Source: Saccharothrix tamanrassetensis (lineage in GTDB: Bacteria > Actinomycetota > Actinomycetes > Mycobacteriales > Pseudonocardiaceae). Taken from it: a DNA stretch of 64,000 nt. The stretch's first letter is position 1. Every line of letters starts with the position of its first letter. The notes under the pieces were generated by a model. That model saw only the letters and a list, made by a program, of their open reading frames with translations. It made no database searches and was not told the DNA's origin. Location: positions 682,001-746,000 of the forward strand of contig NZ_JACHJN010000003.1 in the NCBI RefSeq assembly GCF_014203665.1, written 5' to 3'. A program made the translations under genes and the position numbers. This document shows, one piece after another, positions 28,860 to 37,110 of the stretch.

Positions 28860-29306
28860 TCAGACCTTAGGCTCCGCTTCCCGCAGGAAGCACGTGAGCC
28901 GCGCCGTGCAGCAGCGCCGCCCACGCTCGTCGGTGATGACGATCTCGAACGTAGCCGTCGACCGTCCCCGATGGATGGGTGTGCACACGCCGGTCACCAC
29001 ACCCTCCGTCACCCCGCGGTGGTGGGTGCACGACAGCTCCAGGCCCACCGCGATCCGGGACGGCGCGGCGTGCATGGCCGCGGCGATCGACCCCAGCGTC
29101 TCGGCCAGCACCGCGTTCGCGCCGCCGTGCAGCAGGCCGTACGGCTGCCGGTTGCCCTTGACAGGCATGGTGCCGATCAGCCGGTCGGCATCCCATCGGG
29201 TGATCTCGATGCCCATCCGAGCGGTCAACTGCTCGTGGGCGACCGCCTGGTCGGCGCCCGGGAGGTCCTCGGGGGTTGGGCTCACGTGCTGCTCCACTCG
29301 GTGCAT
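28860..29306 (-). CDS. PaaI-family hotdog thioesterase
   Basis: This 148-residue single hotdog domain contains GLLHGGANAVLAETLGS, the catalytic HGG...E pattern of PaaI/YdiI-like acyl-CoA thioesterases. Its substrate is unknown. It is divergent from polA with only 31 bp between starts, so the two promoters overlap or face each other closely. Confidence 0.9.
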   Translation of the reverse strand: MHRVEQHVSPTPEDLPGADQAVAHEQLTARMGIEITRWDADRLIGTMPVKGNRQPYGLLHGGANAVLAETLGSIAAAMHAAPSRIAVGLELSCTHHRGVTEGVVTGVCTPIHRGRSTATFEIVITDERGRRCCTARLTCFLREAEPKV

Positions 29307-29337
29307 GACTGTCGGACCCTCACCCTAGACTCGCCCC

Positions 29338-32007
29338 GTGAGCACCTCAGAAGCCTCCCGTCTGCTGCTGGTCGACGGCCACTCGATGGCCTACCGGGCG
29401 TTCTTCGCGCTGCCCAAGGAGAACTTCCAGACCGGCACGGGCCAGACCACCAACGCGGTCTACGGCTTCACGTCGATGCTGATCAACCTGCTGCGCGACG
29501 AGCAGCCCACGCACATCGCGGTGGCGTTCGACGTGTCGCGCAAGACGTTCCGCACCGAGGCCTACGCGGAGTACAAGGCCGGTCGCAGCGCGACGCCGGA
29601 CGAGTTCCGCGGCCAGGTCAGCCTCATCCAGGACGTGCTGGGCACGCTCAACATCCCCACCCTGGAGAAGGACAACTACGAGGCCGACGACGTCATCGCC
29701 ACGCTCACCACCCAGGCGACCGCGCTCGGCTACGACGTGCTCATCTGCACCGGCGACCGCGACGCGTTGCAGCTGGTCAACGACAAGGTCACGGTGCTGT
29801 ACCCGGTCAAGGGCGTGTCCGAGATGGCCCGCTACACCCCCGACCTGGTGCTGGAGAAGCAGGGCGTCACGCCGGAGCTGTACGCCGACTACGCGGCCGT
29901 GCGCGGCGACTCGTCGGACAACCTGCCCAACACCCCCGGCGTGGGCCCGAAGACGATCGTGAAGCTGCTCAACCAGTTCGGTTCGCTCAACGGCCTGATC
30001 GACCACGTGGACGAGGTGCCCGGCAAGGTCGGTGACGCGATCCGCGCCAACCTGACCAACATCATGCTGAACCGGCAGCTCACCGAGCTGGTCCGGGACG
30101 TGGAGCTGCCGATCGGCCCCACCGACCTGGCGGCCAGGCCGTGGGACCGGGACGCGGTGCACCGGCTGTTCGACGAGCTGGAGTTCCGCGTGCTGCGCGA
30201 CCGGCTGTTCGCCACGCTGCCCACCGCCGAGCCCGAGGCCGACGAGGGCTTCGAGGTCTCCGGTGGCACGATCGACCCCGGCGACCTGGCCGGCTGGCTG
30301 GACGCCCACGCCCGGAACACCCGGGTCGGCCTGGCGTTCCGCGAGTCCGCCGGCGACCTGGAGGGCATCGCCTTCGCCGGTGACGAGGGCGGCTACGTCG
30401 AGGTCGCCACCCTCACCGAAGCGGACGAGAACGCCCTCGCCGCGTGGCTGTCCGACGAGGGGGTCGCCAAGGCCGGCCACGACCTCAAGCTCCCGCTGCG
30501 CACCCTGCGCGCCCGCGGCTGGAAGCTCAACGGCCTGACCAGCGACACCGCGCTGGCCGCCTACCTGGTCCGCCCCGGCCAGCGCAGCTTCGCCCTGGAC
30601 GACCTGGCCCTGCGCTACCTCCAGCGCGAACTGCGCGCCGAGGAGCCGGACAACGGCCAGCTGTCCCTGCTCGCCGACGAGGACGAGGAACGCCAGAAGG
30701 CCGCCCAGGCGACCATCGTCCGCGCCTTCGCGGTCTCCGAACTGGCCGACGCCCTGGACGCCCAGCTGGTCGAAACCGGTCAGGACAACCTCCTGGCCAC
30801 CCTCGAACTGCCCCTGATGAACGTGCTGGACGAGGTGGAGGCGGTCGGCATCGCCATCGACTCCGAGCACCTCGCCGCGCTGGAAGCCCACTTCGCGGCC
30901 GGCGTGAAGCAGGCCGCGCAGGACGCCTACGCGGTGATCGGCAAGGAGATCAACCTCGGCTCGCCCAAGCAGCTCCAGGCGGTGCTGTTCGACGAGCTGA
31001 ACATGCCGAAGACCAAGAAGACCAAGACCGGCTACACCACGGACGCGGACGCGCTGCAGAACCTGTTCGAGCAGACCGAGCACCCGTTCCTCCAGCACCT
31101 GCTCACGCACCGCGACGTGACCCGGCTCAAGTCCACGGTCGACGGCCTGCTCAAGTCGGTGGCCGACGACGGCCGCATCCACACCACGTTCCACCAGACC
31201 ATCGCCGCGACCGGCCGGCTGTCCTCCACCGACCCGAACCTCCAGAACATCCCGATCCGCACCGACGAGGGCCGTCGGATCCGCGAGGCGTTCGTGGTCG
31301 GCCCCGGCTACGCCGAGCTGATGACCGCCGACTACAGCCAGATCGAGATGCGGATCATGGCGCACCTGTCGGAGGACGCGGGCCTGATCGAGGCGTTCCG
31401 GTCGGGCGAGGACCTGCACACCTTCGTCGCCTCCCGCGCGTTCTCCGTGCCGACCTCCGAGGTCACCGCCGAGCAGCGCCGCCGGGTCAAGGCCATGTCC
31501 TACGGCCTGGCCTACGGCCTGTCGGTGTACGGCCTGGCCCAGCAGCTGCGGATCTCCGCCGACGAGGCCCGTGACCAGATGGAGGCGTACTTCGCCCGCT
31601 TCGGCGGCGTGCGCGACTACCTGAACTCGATCGTGGAGGACGCCCGCAGGAAGGGCTACACCGAGACCATCCTCGGCCGCCGCCGCTACCTGCCCGACCT
31701 GAACAGCGACAACCGGCAGCGCCGGGAGATGGCCGAGCGGATGGCGTTGAACGCCCCGATCCAGGGCTCGGCCGCGGACATCATCAAGGTCGCCATGCTG
31801 GGTGTGTTCCGCGCTCTCGAAGAGTCCGGCCTGCGCTCCCGGATGCTGCTCCAGGTGCACGACGAACTCGTGCTGGAGATCGCGGAAGGCGAGCGCGAAG
31901 CGGTGGAGGCACTGGTGCGCGACCAGATGGGCCGCGCCTACGAGCTGTCCGTGCCGATGGAGGTCTCGGTCGGCGTGGGCCGGTCGTGGGACGACGCCGC
32001 GCACTGA
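29338..32007 (+). CDS. polA: DNA polymerase I
   Basis: This 889-residue protein starts at GTG 29338. The N-terminal 5'-nuclease has YEADDVIATL and CTGDRDALQLV. The central 3'-5' exonuclease domain is degenerate: the expected DxE motif is replaced (VGLAFRESAG), as in other actinobacterial PolA, so proofreading is probably absent. The polymerase domain carries motif A TADYSQIEMRIMAHL, the O-helix RRRVKAMSYGLAYGLS and motif C QVHDELVLE. It fills gaps in repair and removes Okazaki primers. A tandem-repeat tract lies directly downstream. Confidence 0.97.
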   Translation: MSTSEASRLLLVDGHSMAYRAFFALPKENFQTGTGQTTNAVYGFTSMLINLLRDEQPTHIAVAFDVSRKTFRTEAYAEYKAGRSATPDEFRGQVSLIQDVLGTLNIPTLEKDNYEADDVIATLTTQATALGYDVLICTGDRDALQLVNDKVTVLYPVKGVSEMARYTPDLVLEKQGVTPELYADYAAVRGDSSDNLPNTPGVGPKTIVKLLNQFGSLNGLIDHVDEVPGKVGDAIRANLTNIMLNRQLTELVRDVELPIGPTDLAARPWDRDAVHRLFDELEFRVLRDRLFATLPTAEPEADEGFEVSGGTIDPGDLAGWLDAHARNTRVGLAFRESAGDLEGIAFAGDEGGYVEVATLTEADENALAAWLSDEGVAKAGHDLKLPLRTLRARGWKLNGLTSDTALAAYLVRPGQRSFALDDLALRYLQRELRAEEPDNGQLSLLADEDEERQKAAQATIVRAFAVSELADALDAQLVETGQDNLLATLELPLMNVLDEVEAVGIAIDSEHLAALEAHFAAGVKQAAQDAYAVIGKEINLGSPKQLQAVLFDELNMPKTKKTKTGYTTDADALQNLFEQTEHPFLQHLLTHRDVTRLKSTVDGLLKSVADDGRIHTTFHQTIAATGRLSSTDPNLQNIPIRTDEGRRIREAFVVGPGYAELMTADYSQIEMRIMAHLSEDAGLIEAFRSGEDLHTFVASRAFSVPTSEVTAEQRRRVKAMSYGLAYGLSVYGLAQQLRISADEARDQMEAYFARFGGVRDYLNSIVEDARRKGYTETILGRRRYLPDLNSDNRQRREMAERMALNAPIQGSAADIIKVAMLGVFRALEESGLRSRMLLQVHDELVLEIAEGEREAVEALVRDQMGRAYELSVPMEVSVGVGRSWDDAAH

Positions 32008-32045
32008 CCGGGCAGGGGAGGGAGCAGCCGGGCCGGTTCTCGCCG

Positions 32046-32200
32046 GTTCCAGCCCGCACGGCTCTGCTGCACGGCCCTGCTGCAAGGCCCTGCCGCAAGG
32101 CTCCGTCCCACGGTTTGTCGCACCGCCCTGTCCCACGGTTTTGTCGCACGGCCCTGCCGGAGGGATCTGTCGCAAGGCCCTGCTGCACGACCCTGCCGCG
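32046..32200. repeat. Degenerate 13-bp tandem repeat downstream of polA
   Basis: About eleven imperfect copies of a 13-bp unit (consensus CACGGCCCTGCTG; variants CAAGGCCCTGCCG, CACGGTTTTGTCG) run through the gap between polA and the convergent HxlR gene. One unit is 12 bp. The tract is not in a plausible reading frame and has no spacer structure like CRISPR. Confidence 0.85.
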
Positions 32201-32212
32201 GGGCTCTGGGAC

Positions 32213-32656
32213 TCAACGCAACGGGGTGACCCGGACGTCGCGTGCGGTCAACTCGTCACCGCACGCGGCGCACTCCACCTTCACGTCCACCTGCCCGCCG
32301 CAGTCCCGGTGGTGCAGGTCGAACGACGGCCCCTCCTCGGGCGTCATCCACCTGTCACCCCACTTCCGCAGCGCCATCAGCACCGGGTAGAGGTCGAGCC
32401 CCTTCTCGGTCAGCCGGTACTCGTACCGCGTCCGCACGTCCTTGTACGCGACCCGGCTCAGGATGCCTTCCTCCACGAACTTCGCCAGCCGCTCGGTCAG
32501 CACGCTGCGCGAGATGTCCATCGCCGACTGGAAGTCCTCGAACCGCCGCGTCCCCAGGAACGCCTGCCGGAGCAGCAGCAGCGTCCACCGCTCGCCCAGC
32601 AGCGCGGCGGGCAACGACACGGTGCACAGCTCGTCGGTGACCTTCACAGGCGACAT
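32213..32656 (-). CDS. HxlR-family transcriptional regulator with C-terminal zinc-ribbon-like tail
   Basis: From ATG 32656 the product is 147 residues; ATG 32668 would add four. The winged helix is typical of HxlR: LLGERWTLLLLRQAFLG, RFEDFQSAMDISRSVLTERL, then GILSRVAYKDVRTRYEYRLT. The C-terminal tail has Cys in HRDCGGQVDVKVECAACGDE, possibly a metal or redox site. It is divergent from a GNAT gene with a clear inverted repeat in the shared promoter. Confidence 0.92.
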   Translation of the reverse strand: MSPVKVTDELCTVSLPAALLGERWTLLLLRQAFLGTRRFEDFQSAMDISRSVLTERLAKFVEEGILSRVAYKDVRTRYEYRLTEKGLDLYPVLMALRKWGDRWMTPEEGPSFDLHHRDCGGQVDVKVECAACGDELTARDVRVTPLR

Positions 32657-32694
32657 GCCCTCGACCATACCTTGCGTTCGGAAAACAGACCCAG

Positions 32695-32718
32695 CTAGGG
32701 TTCGGATTCCGAACCTAG
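32695..32718. promoter_or_regulatory. Inverted repeat, probable HxlR operator
   Basis: CTAGGGTTCGG at 32695-32705 faces CCGAACCTAG at 32709-32718 around ATT, a near-perfect palindrome with one extra G in the left arm. A further half-site, GTTCGG, lies near 32685. It lies between divergent starts (32656 and 32729) and overlaps the expected GNAT promoter, so autoregulation and control of the GNAT are likely. Confidence 0.65.
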
Positions 32719-32728
32719 GGGGCTTGTG

Positions 32729-33235
32729 ATGACCACGGTCCGCGTGCTCGACCGCGAAGGCGCGGGAGCCGCCGTCGACGCGGTGTTCCAAGGCCTGTCC
32801 CCGCAGAGCCGCTACCTGCGCTTCCACGCCCCCATGCCGAGGCTCACCGCGTCCATGCGCGGCCAGTTGGTCGACCTGGACGGCTGTCGCAAGGCGGCCG
32901 TCGTCGCGGAGCGCGGCGAGCAGGCCATCGGGATCGCCCGGCTGGCCGCCATCGGCCAGGGCGTCGCCGAGATGGCGGTCGCGGTCGTGGACGACTGGCA
33001 GCGCAAGGGCGTCGGCACCCTGCTGGTCACCGCGCTGGGCGACCTCGCCACCGAACTGAGCTACACCGAGCTGGTCGGCGAGGTGCTCCACGAGAACCTG
33101 GCCGTGCTGCGGCTGGTGCGCCGCGCGTTCCCCGGCGTCCGGCTCGACCGCACCGAGGACGAGGTGATCCGGATCAGTTACCCGCTGACCTTCACCCTCA
33201 CCCATGAGGAGCTGGTGGCGGACCTGCGCTGGTGA
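32729..33235 (+). CDS. GNAT-family N-acetyltransferase
   Basis: This 168-residue protein (ATG 32729, preceded by an in-frame GTG) has a GNAT core. AVVDDWQRKGVGTLLVTALGD is the acetyl-CoA pyrophosphate-binding segment (Q/RxxGxG/A form). The N-terminal SRYLRFHAPMPRLT motif occurs in GNAT domains related to the protein-lysine acetyltransferase Pat. Substrate is unknown. Confidence 0.88.
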   Translation: MTTVRVLDREGAGAAVDAVFQGLSPQSRYLRFHAPMPRLTASMRGQLVDLDGCRKAAVVAERGEQAIGIARLAAIGQGVAEMAVAVVDDWQRKGVGTLLVTALGDLATELSYTELVGEVLHENLAVLRLVRRAFPGVRLDRTEDEVIRISYPLTFTLTHEELVADLRW

Positions 33236-33248
33236 GCACAATCGAGTC

Positions 33249-34556
33249 ATGCGACGGGTACTGGGGTTGGCGTCGGTCCTCATCCTGCTGTTCGCCACGC
33301 CGGCCGCGGCGGCCCAGGGCGATCCGCCGTCGGACCAGCCGTTACCCGGCTACACCATCGCCAACCCGCCCCTGCCGCCGGCGCTGGTCGGCGGGCAGCC
33401 GTCCAGCGTGCGGCAGGGCGTGCACCGGCACGCCGCCTACGTCATCGAGGTCCCGCCCCGCTGGAACGGCCGGCTGGCGGTGTGGGCGCACGGCTACCGG
33501 GGCGCGTCCAGGGTCCTCACCGTCGAGCCACCGGGCTACGGCCTGCGGCAACGCCTGCTCGACCAGGGCTTCGCGTGGGCGGCGTCCAGCTACTACGCCA
33601 ACGACTACCACGTGAAGGCCGGCGTCGAGAGCACGCACGACCTGGTCGGGCACTTCACCACCCTGGTCGGCGAGCCCCGGGACGTGTTCGTGGTGGGCGC
33701 GTCGATGGGCGGCCACGTGATCGGCCGTTCGCTGGAGCAGTACCCCGGCTTCTACCGGGGTGCTCTGCCGCTCTGCGGCGTGCTCGGCGACCACGAGCTG
33801 TTCGACTACCTGCTGGACTACCAGCTCGCCGCCCAGGCCCTGGCCGGCATCGACGCGTTCCCGCCGCCCGACGACTACGCGTCCCGGGTCGTCCCGCGGA
33901 TCAAGGCGAACCTCGGGCTGGACGGCACCCCCACCGAGCGCGGCACCCAGTTCTCCCGCGTGGTGGTCGACCGGTCCGGCGGCGAGCGGCCCGGCGGGCG
34001 GGCGGCGTTCACCCACTGGAAGGACTTCCTGTTCGACCTGGCGTCGGTGGGCGCGGGCGACGACCTGGCGACCAACCCGCTCCAACTGGCCACCAACGTG
34101 CTCACCCGGTACACCCCGAACACGCCGTTCGACCTGGACCGGCGGGTGGAGCGGGTCTTCCCGGAGAACCTGGAGGCCCGGCTCACCCCGAGGCTGACCG
34201 AGATCCCGCGCATCGCCGGCCGGCCGACCGCGCCGGTGCTGTCCCTGCACGACCTCGGCGACCTGTTCGTGCCGTTCTCGATGGAGCAGCAGTACCGGCG
34301 GGACGTGCGGCTCAACGGCCGGTCGCACCTGCTCGCGCAGCGCGCGATCCGGGCCGTCGAGCACTGCGAGTTCAGCCCGGACGAGGTCGGCCGGGCCTGG
34401 GACGACCTGGTGGACTGGGTGGACACCGGCAAGCGGCCGGCGGCGGACGTGGTGGACGACCCCGCCGTCGTGGCGGACCCCGACTACGGGTGCCGGTTCA
34501 GCGACCCGAGGGCCTACGGCACCGGCACCCGGCGGCTGTTCCCGGCCTGTCCCTGA
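33249..34556 (+). CDS. Secreted alpha/beta hydrolase
   Basis: Starting at ATG 33249 the protein is 435 residues, 13 bp after the GNAT stop. It has a signal peptide (RRVLGLASVLILLFATPAAAAQ) and an alpha/beta hydrolase core: WAHGYRG as oxyanion region, nucleophile elbow GASMGGHV, a candidate acid in LSLHDLGDLFVP and His in AVEHCEFS. It resembles extracellular esterases or peptidases of the prolyl oligopeptidase fold. Substrate is unknown. Confidence 0.85.
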   Translation: MRRVLGLASVLILLFATPAAAAQGDPPSDQPLPGYTIANPPLPPALVGGQPSSVRQGVHRHAAYVIEVPPRWNGRLAVWAHGYRGASRVLTVEPPGYGLRQRLLDQGFAWAASSYYANDYHVKAGVESTHDLVGHFTTLVGEPRDVFVVGASMGGHVIGRSLEQYPGFYRGALPLCGVLGDHELFDYLLDYQLAAQALAGIDAFPPPDDYASRVVPRIKANLGLDGTPTERGTQFSRVVVDRSGGERPGGRAAFTHWKDFLFDLASVGAGDDLATNPLQLATNVLTRYTPNTPFDLDRRVERVFPENLEARLTPRLTEIPRIAGRPTAPVLSLHDLGDLFVPFSMEQQYRRDVRLNGRSHLLAQRAIRAVEHCEFSPDEVGRAWDDLVDWVDTGKRPAADVVDDPAVVADPDYGCRFSDPRAYGTGTRRLFPACP

Positions 34557-34630
34557 CCGGCCGTCCTTGCGACGATCGCCGTCCGAATTCTCCGCTCGTC
34601 GGCATTCGGCGGCGTTGCATCGACCGCGCC

Positions 34631-35089
34631 TCATTCGCGGCGCGCGAACGGGACGCCCGAACGGACCGCGCGCAAACCGATCGGCACGAGTTCGCCGAGC
34701 AGCCCGACCCCGATGGCCAGCGTCATCGGCCGCGCCTCGGCGTGCATCCCGGCGGACACCGCCAGGAACCCCAGGCCGGCGTTCACCGCGAACGACCCGA
34801 CCCACACCACCAGGGTCCACGGCGTGTACCGCTGCCACAGCACGCCGTCACGGGTGAACAGCCGGATCGTCGTGCCGCGCAGCGCCCCCAGCGCCACGCC
34901 GACCACCGACCCGATCACGAGCCACAGCACGTCCACCGCGGCGAGGTGCTGTTTGGTCAGCCCGTAGACCCCGATGCCGAGCAGCAGCAGTGGCGGCCCG
35001 AACAGGTCGCGGGCGTTGAGCGGCTCGCCGAGGAACCGCTTGACCACTACCGCCACCACGCCGACGACGATCAACCCCCAGGTCAGCAT
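34631..35089 (-). CDS. Integral membrane protein (DUF1453/CcdC-like)
   Basis: ATG 35089 follows a strong GAGGAGG, giving 152 residues; a longer frame to 35110 lacks support. Four or five membrane helices are visible (WGLIVVGVVAVVV, LLLLGIGVYGL, LWLVIGSVVGVALGALRG, TLVVWVGSFAVNAGLGFLA). The VGVALGALRGTTIRLFTRDG segment resembles CcdC/DUF1453 proteins. It is divergent from a TetR gene and is its probable target. Confidence 0.75.
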   Translation of the reverse strand: MLTWGLIVVGVVAVVVKRFLGEPLNARDLFGPPLLLLGIGVYGLTKQHLAAVDVLWLVIGSVVGVALGALRGTTIRLFTRDGVLWQRYTPWTLVVWVGSFAVNAGLGFLAVSAGMHAEARPMTLAIGVGLLGELVPIGLRAVRSGVPFARRE

Positions 35090-35110
35090 GACCCCTCCTC
35101 TTTGTGGCAT

Positions 35111-35143
35111 GACTGTGCTAATTAACCTAGCACGACTGTGCTA
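35111..35143. promoter_or_regulatory. Triple half-site TetR operator
   Basis: GTGCTA at 35115-35120, TAGCAC at 35128-35133 and GTGCTA at 35138-35143 form two overlapping palindromes (spacers 7 and 4 bp). The decamer GACTGTGCTA is directly repeated at 35111 and 35134. The site lies between the divergent membrane-protein (35089) and TetR (35154) starts, so one repressor could control both genes. Confidence 0.75.
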
Positions 35144-35153
35144 CAAAGGGATC

Positions 35154-35759
35154 GTGCCGAAGGTCGTCGATGCCGATGCCCGCCGCCGCGCCGTCGCGGA
35201 GGCGGTGTTCCGGGTGGTGCGCTCGCAAGGGTTGGAGCAGGCGTCGCTGCGCAACGTCGCCGAGGAGGCCGGTCTGGCGATCGGGTCCGTGCGGCACTAC
35301 TTCACCGACCACGACGAACTGCTGACGTTCGCGCTGGAGGAGTTGACCGACCGGGTCGAGGTGCGCATCCTGGCCAGGGTCGCGCAGGTGTACGCCGCCA
35401 CCACGCCCGAGGAGCGGCGGACCGGCGTCGAGGACCTGCTCGGCGAACTGCTGCCGCTCGATCCGGACCGCCACGACGAGTCGGTGGTCTGGCTGGAGTT
35501 CTCCAACGCCGCGCGCACCCGCCCGGCCCTGCGCCCGGCCGCCCGCAGGCTGCACGGCGGTATCCGGGTGGTGGTCGGCAAGGTGCTGGCACGGACGGGC
35601 GTGCCGGACGTCGGGGTGGAGACCGAGCGGCTCGCCGCCCTGCTGGACGGCCTGGCGGTGAACGCCGTGCTCCAGCCCGACCTGACGACGCCGGACGTCA
35701 TGCGCGCCGTGCTGCGCCGCCACCTCGGCGAACTCGCCGACCGCCGCGACGTCCACTGA
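35154..35759 (+). CDS. TetR-family transcriptional regulator
   Basis: From GTG 35154 the protein is 201 residues. The helix-turn-helix spans about 10-55 (GLEQASLRNVAEEAGLAIGSVRHYF). The C-terminal domain (WLEFSNAARTRPAL ... AALLDGLAVNAVLQPD) fits the BetI/YjgJ-like subgroup. It is expected to bind the GTGCTA repeats immediately upstream. Confidence 0.92.
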   Translation: MPKVVDADARRRAVAEAVFRVVRSQGLEQASLRNVAEEAGLAIGSVRHYFTDHDELLTFALEELTDRVEVRILARVAQVYAATTPEERRTGVEDLLGELLPLDPDRHDESVVWLEFSNAARTRPALRPAARRLHGGIRVVVGKVLARTGVPDVGVETERLAALLDGLAVNAVLQPDLTTPDVMRAVLRRHLGELADRRDVH

Positions 35760-35830
35760 GGACGGGGTCCGGCCGCCCGGACCCGCGTCGACGGCTAGTG
35801 GCGGTACCCGGCCTCGGTTAACCTTCGGGG

Positions 35831-36427
35831 GTGCCGCTGTTAGGACCGACCGACGAGTTGCCGCACTCGCCGAAACGGGTGCTGGTCGCGGGCACCTCCG
35901 GTGCGGGAAAATCGACGATGGCCGGCTGCGTCGCCGATGTGCTCGGATTGTCCTATGTGGAGATGGATTCGCTGTTCCACGGTCCACAGTGGACCCCTCG
36001 GCCCGAGTTCGAGGCCGACGTGCGCGAACTGGTGAAGCGCGAGACGTGGGCGACCGAATGGCAGTACACGTTGGCCCGTCCGCTGCTGCTGGCCCGGGCG
36101 GACACGCTGATCTGGCTGGACCACGCCAAGCACACCGTGCTGCGCCGGGTGGTGGTGCGCACCGTGGTCCGCCGGGTGCGGCGGGTGCAGTTGTGGAACG
36201 GAAACACCGAGCCGCCCCTGCGGACGGTGTTCACCGACCGGGAGCACCTGCTGCGCTGGGCGTGGAAGTCGCACGGGCGCACCCGGGACCGGATCGCGGC
36301 GGTGCTGGCGGGCGAGCACGGTTCCCGACTGGCGGTGGTGCGGCTGCGCGGGCAGCGTGAGGTGGACCAGTGGCGCGCCGGGCCTCTCCGGCGTGCGGCG
36401 GAGCGCGGCGAGGAGTCGGTGCGATGA
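35831..36427 (+). CDS. Adenylate kinase-like P-loop NTPase
   Basis: This 198-residue protein has Walker A AGTSGAGKSTMAG near residue 20, a lid-like region and RxxR-type arginines (TVLRRVVVRTVVRRVRR). LSYVEMDSLFHGPQWTPRPEF is characteristic of the FlaR/topology-modulation-like kinase group. It probably phosphorylates a small molecule or nucleotide. Its stop overlaps the next ATG (ATGA, 36424-36427). Confidence 0.8.
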   Translation: MPLLGPTDELPHSPKRVLVAGTSGAGKSTMAGCVADVLGLSYVEMDSLFHGPQWTPRPEFEADVRELVKRETWATEWQYTLARPLLLARADTLIWLDHAKHTVLRRVVVRTVVRRVRRVQLWNGNTEPPLRTVFTDREHLLRWAWKSHGRTRDRIAAVLAGEHGSRLAVVRLRGQREVDQWRAGPLRRAAERGEESVR

Positions 36428-37110
36428 ATGGGCGGACAGCGCTAGTGCTCGGTGGTACCGGCATGTTGAAGGGCTGCGCGGACGACCTGTTGGCGCAGGG
36501 CTGGCAGGTGGTGCTGCCGTCCCGCAGGCCGCCGAGGGCGGGCATGGCGGCTCGGGCGGCCCTGGGTGGACGCGGCCATGTGCCGCAGCAGAACGTGTCG
36601 CGGGACGAGTCGCGAAACGTGTCGCGGGACGGGGCGCAAAGCAGGTCGCGGGACGGGGCGCGAGATGATTCCTCGGACGCATCGCGAAACGTGTCGCCGA
36701 CCGGTGCGAAGTGGGTGCGGGCCGACTGGGCGCGGCCGGAGGAGCTGGCCGAGTCGGTGCGCGACGCGCTGGCCGCCCCGGCGGACCTGCTGGTGGCCTG
36801 GGTGCACCTGAGCTACCGCGTCCCGGTCCTGCGCGCGGTGGCGCCGCTGCTCGCCCCGCACGCCCCCGTGGTCGAGGTGCACGACAGCGGCGGGATCAGC
36901 TCCCGCCACGGCGTCCCGGACCCGATCCTGCCCGGCCACCCCACCCAGCAGGTGGTGCTCGGCTTCGTCCGGCACGGCGGCGCCATGCGCTGGCTCAGCC
37001 ACGAGGAGACGTCCGTGGGCGTCCTGGACGCCGTGCACCGCGCACTGGAGGGCAAGCCGCCGTCCGTGCTCCAGGTCGGCGAGGTCGACACCTGGGCGGT
37101 GCGCTCCTAG
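36424..37110 (+). CDS. SDR-like Rossmann protein with repetitive insert
   Basis: The 228-residue product begins with a nucleotide-binding loop TALVLGGTGMLKGCADDLL, as in short-chain dehydrogenases. A low-complexity insert at residues about 58-93 is made of a four-residue repeat (VSRD, ESRN, GARD and so on) encoded by nine 12-bp units. The fold then resumes with KWVRADWARPEELAE. No YxxxK active-site pair is obvious, so a non-catalytic or binding role is possible. It is translationally coupled to the P-loop gene and ends overlapping the convergent TetR stop. Confidence 0.75.
   Translation: MNGRTALVLGGTGMLKGCADDLLAQGWQVVLPSRRPPRAGMAARAALGGRGHVPQQNVSRDESRNVSRDGAQSRSRDGARDDSSDASRNVSPTGAKWVRADWARPEELAESVRDALAAPADLLVAWVHLSYRVPVLRAVAPLLAPHAPVVEVHDSGGISSRHGVPDPILPGHPTQQVVLGFVRHGGAMRWLSHEETSVGVLDAVHRALEGKPPSVLQVGEVDTWAVRS
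36595..36702 (+). repeat. In-frame 12-bp tandem repeat
   Basis: Nine consecutive 12-bp units related to GTGTCGCGGGAC encode a tetrapeptide repeat rich in Ser, Arg and Asp inside the SDR-like gene. Since 12 is a multiple of three, gain or loss of units keeps the frame. Confidence 0.9.

Noticed and set aside
29347-32175. 942-codon minus-strand open frame opposite polA
   Set aside because: Composition is that of an antisense shadow; polA is certain.
36424-37110. Active short-chain dehydrogenase
   Set aside because: Only the nucleotide loop is clear; the catalytic Tyr-Lys pair was not found, so the call is limited to SDR-like.
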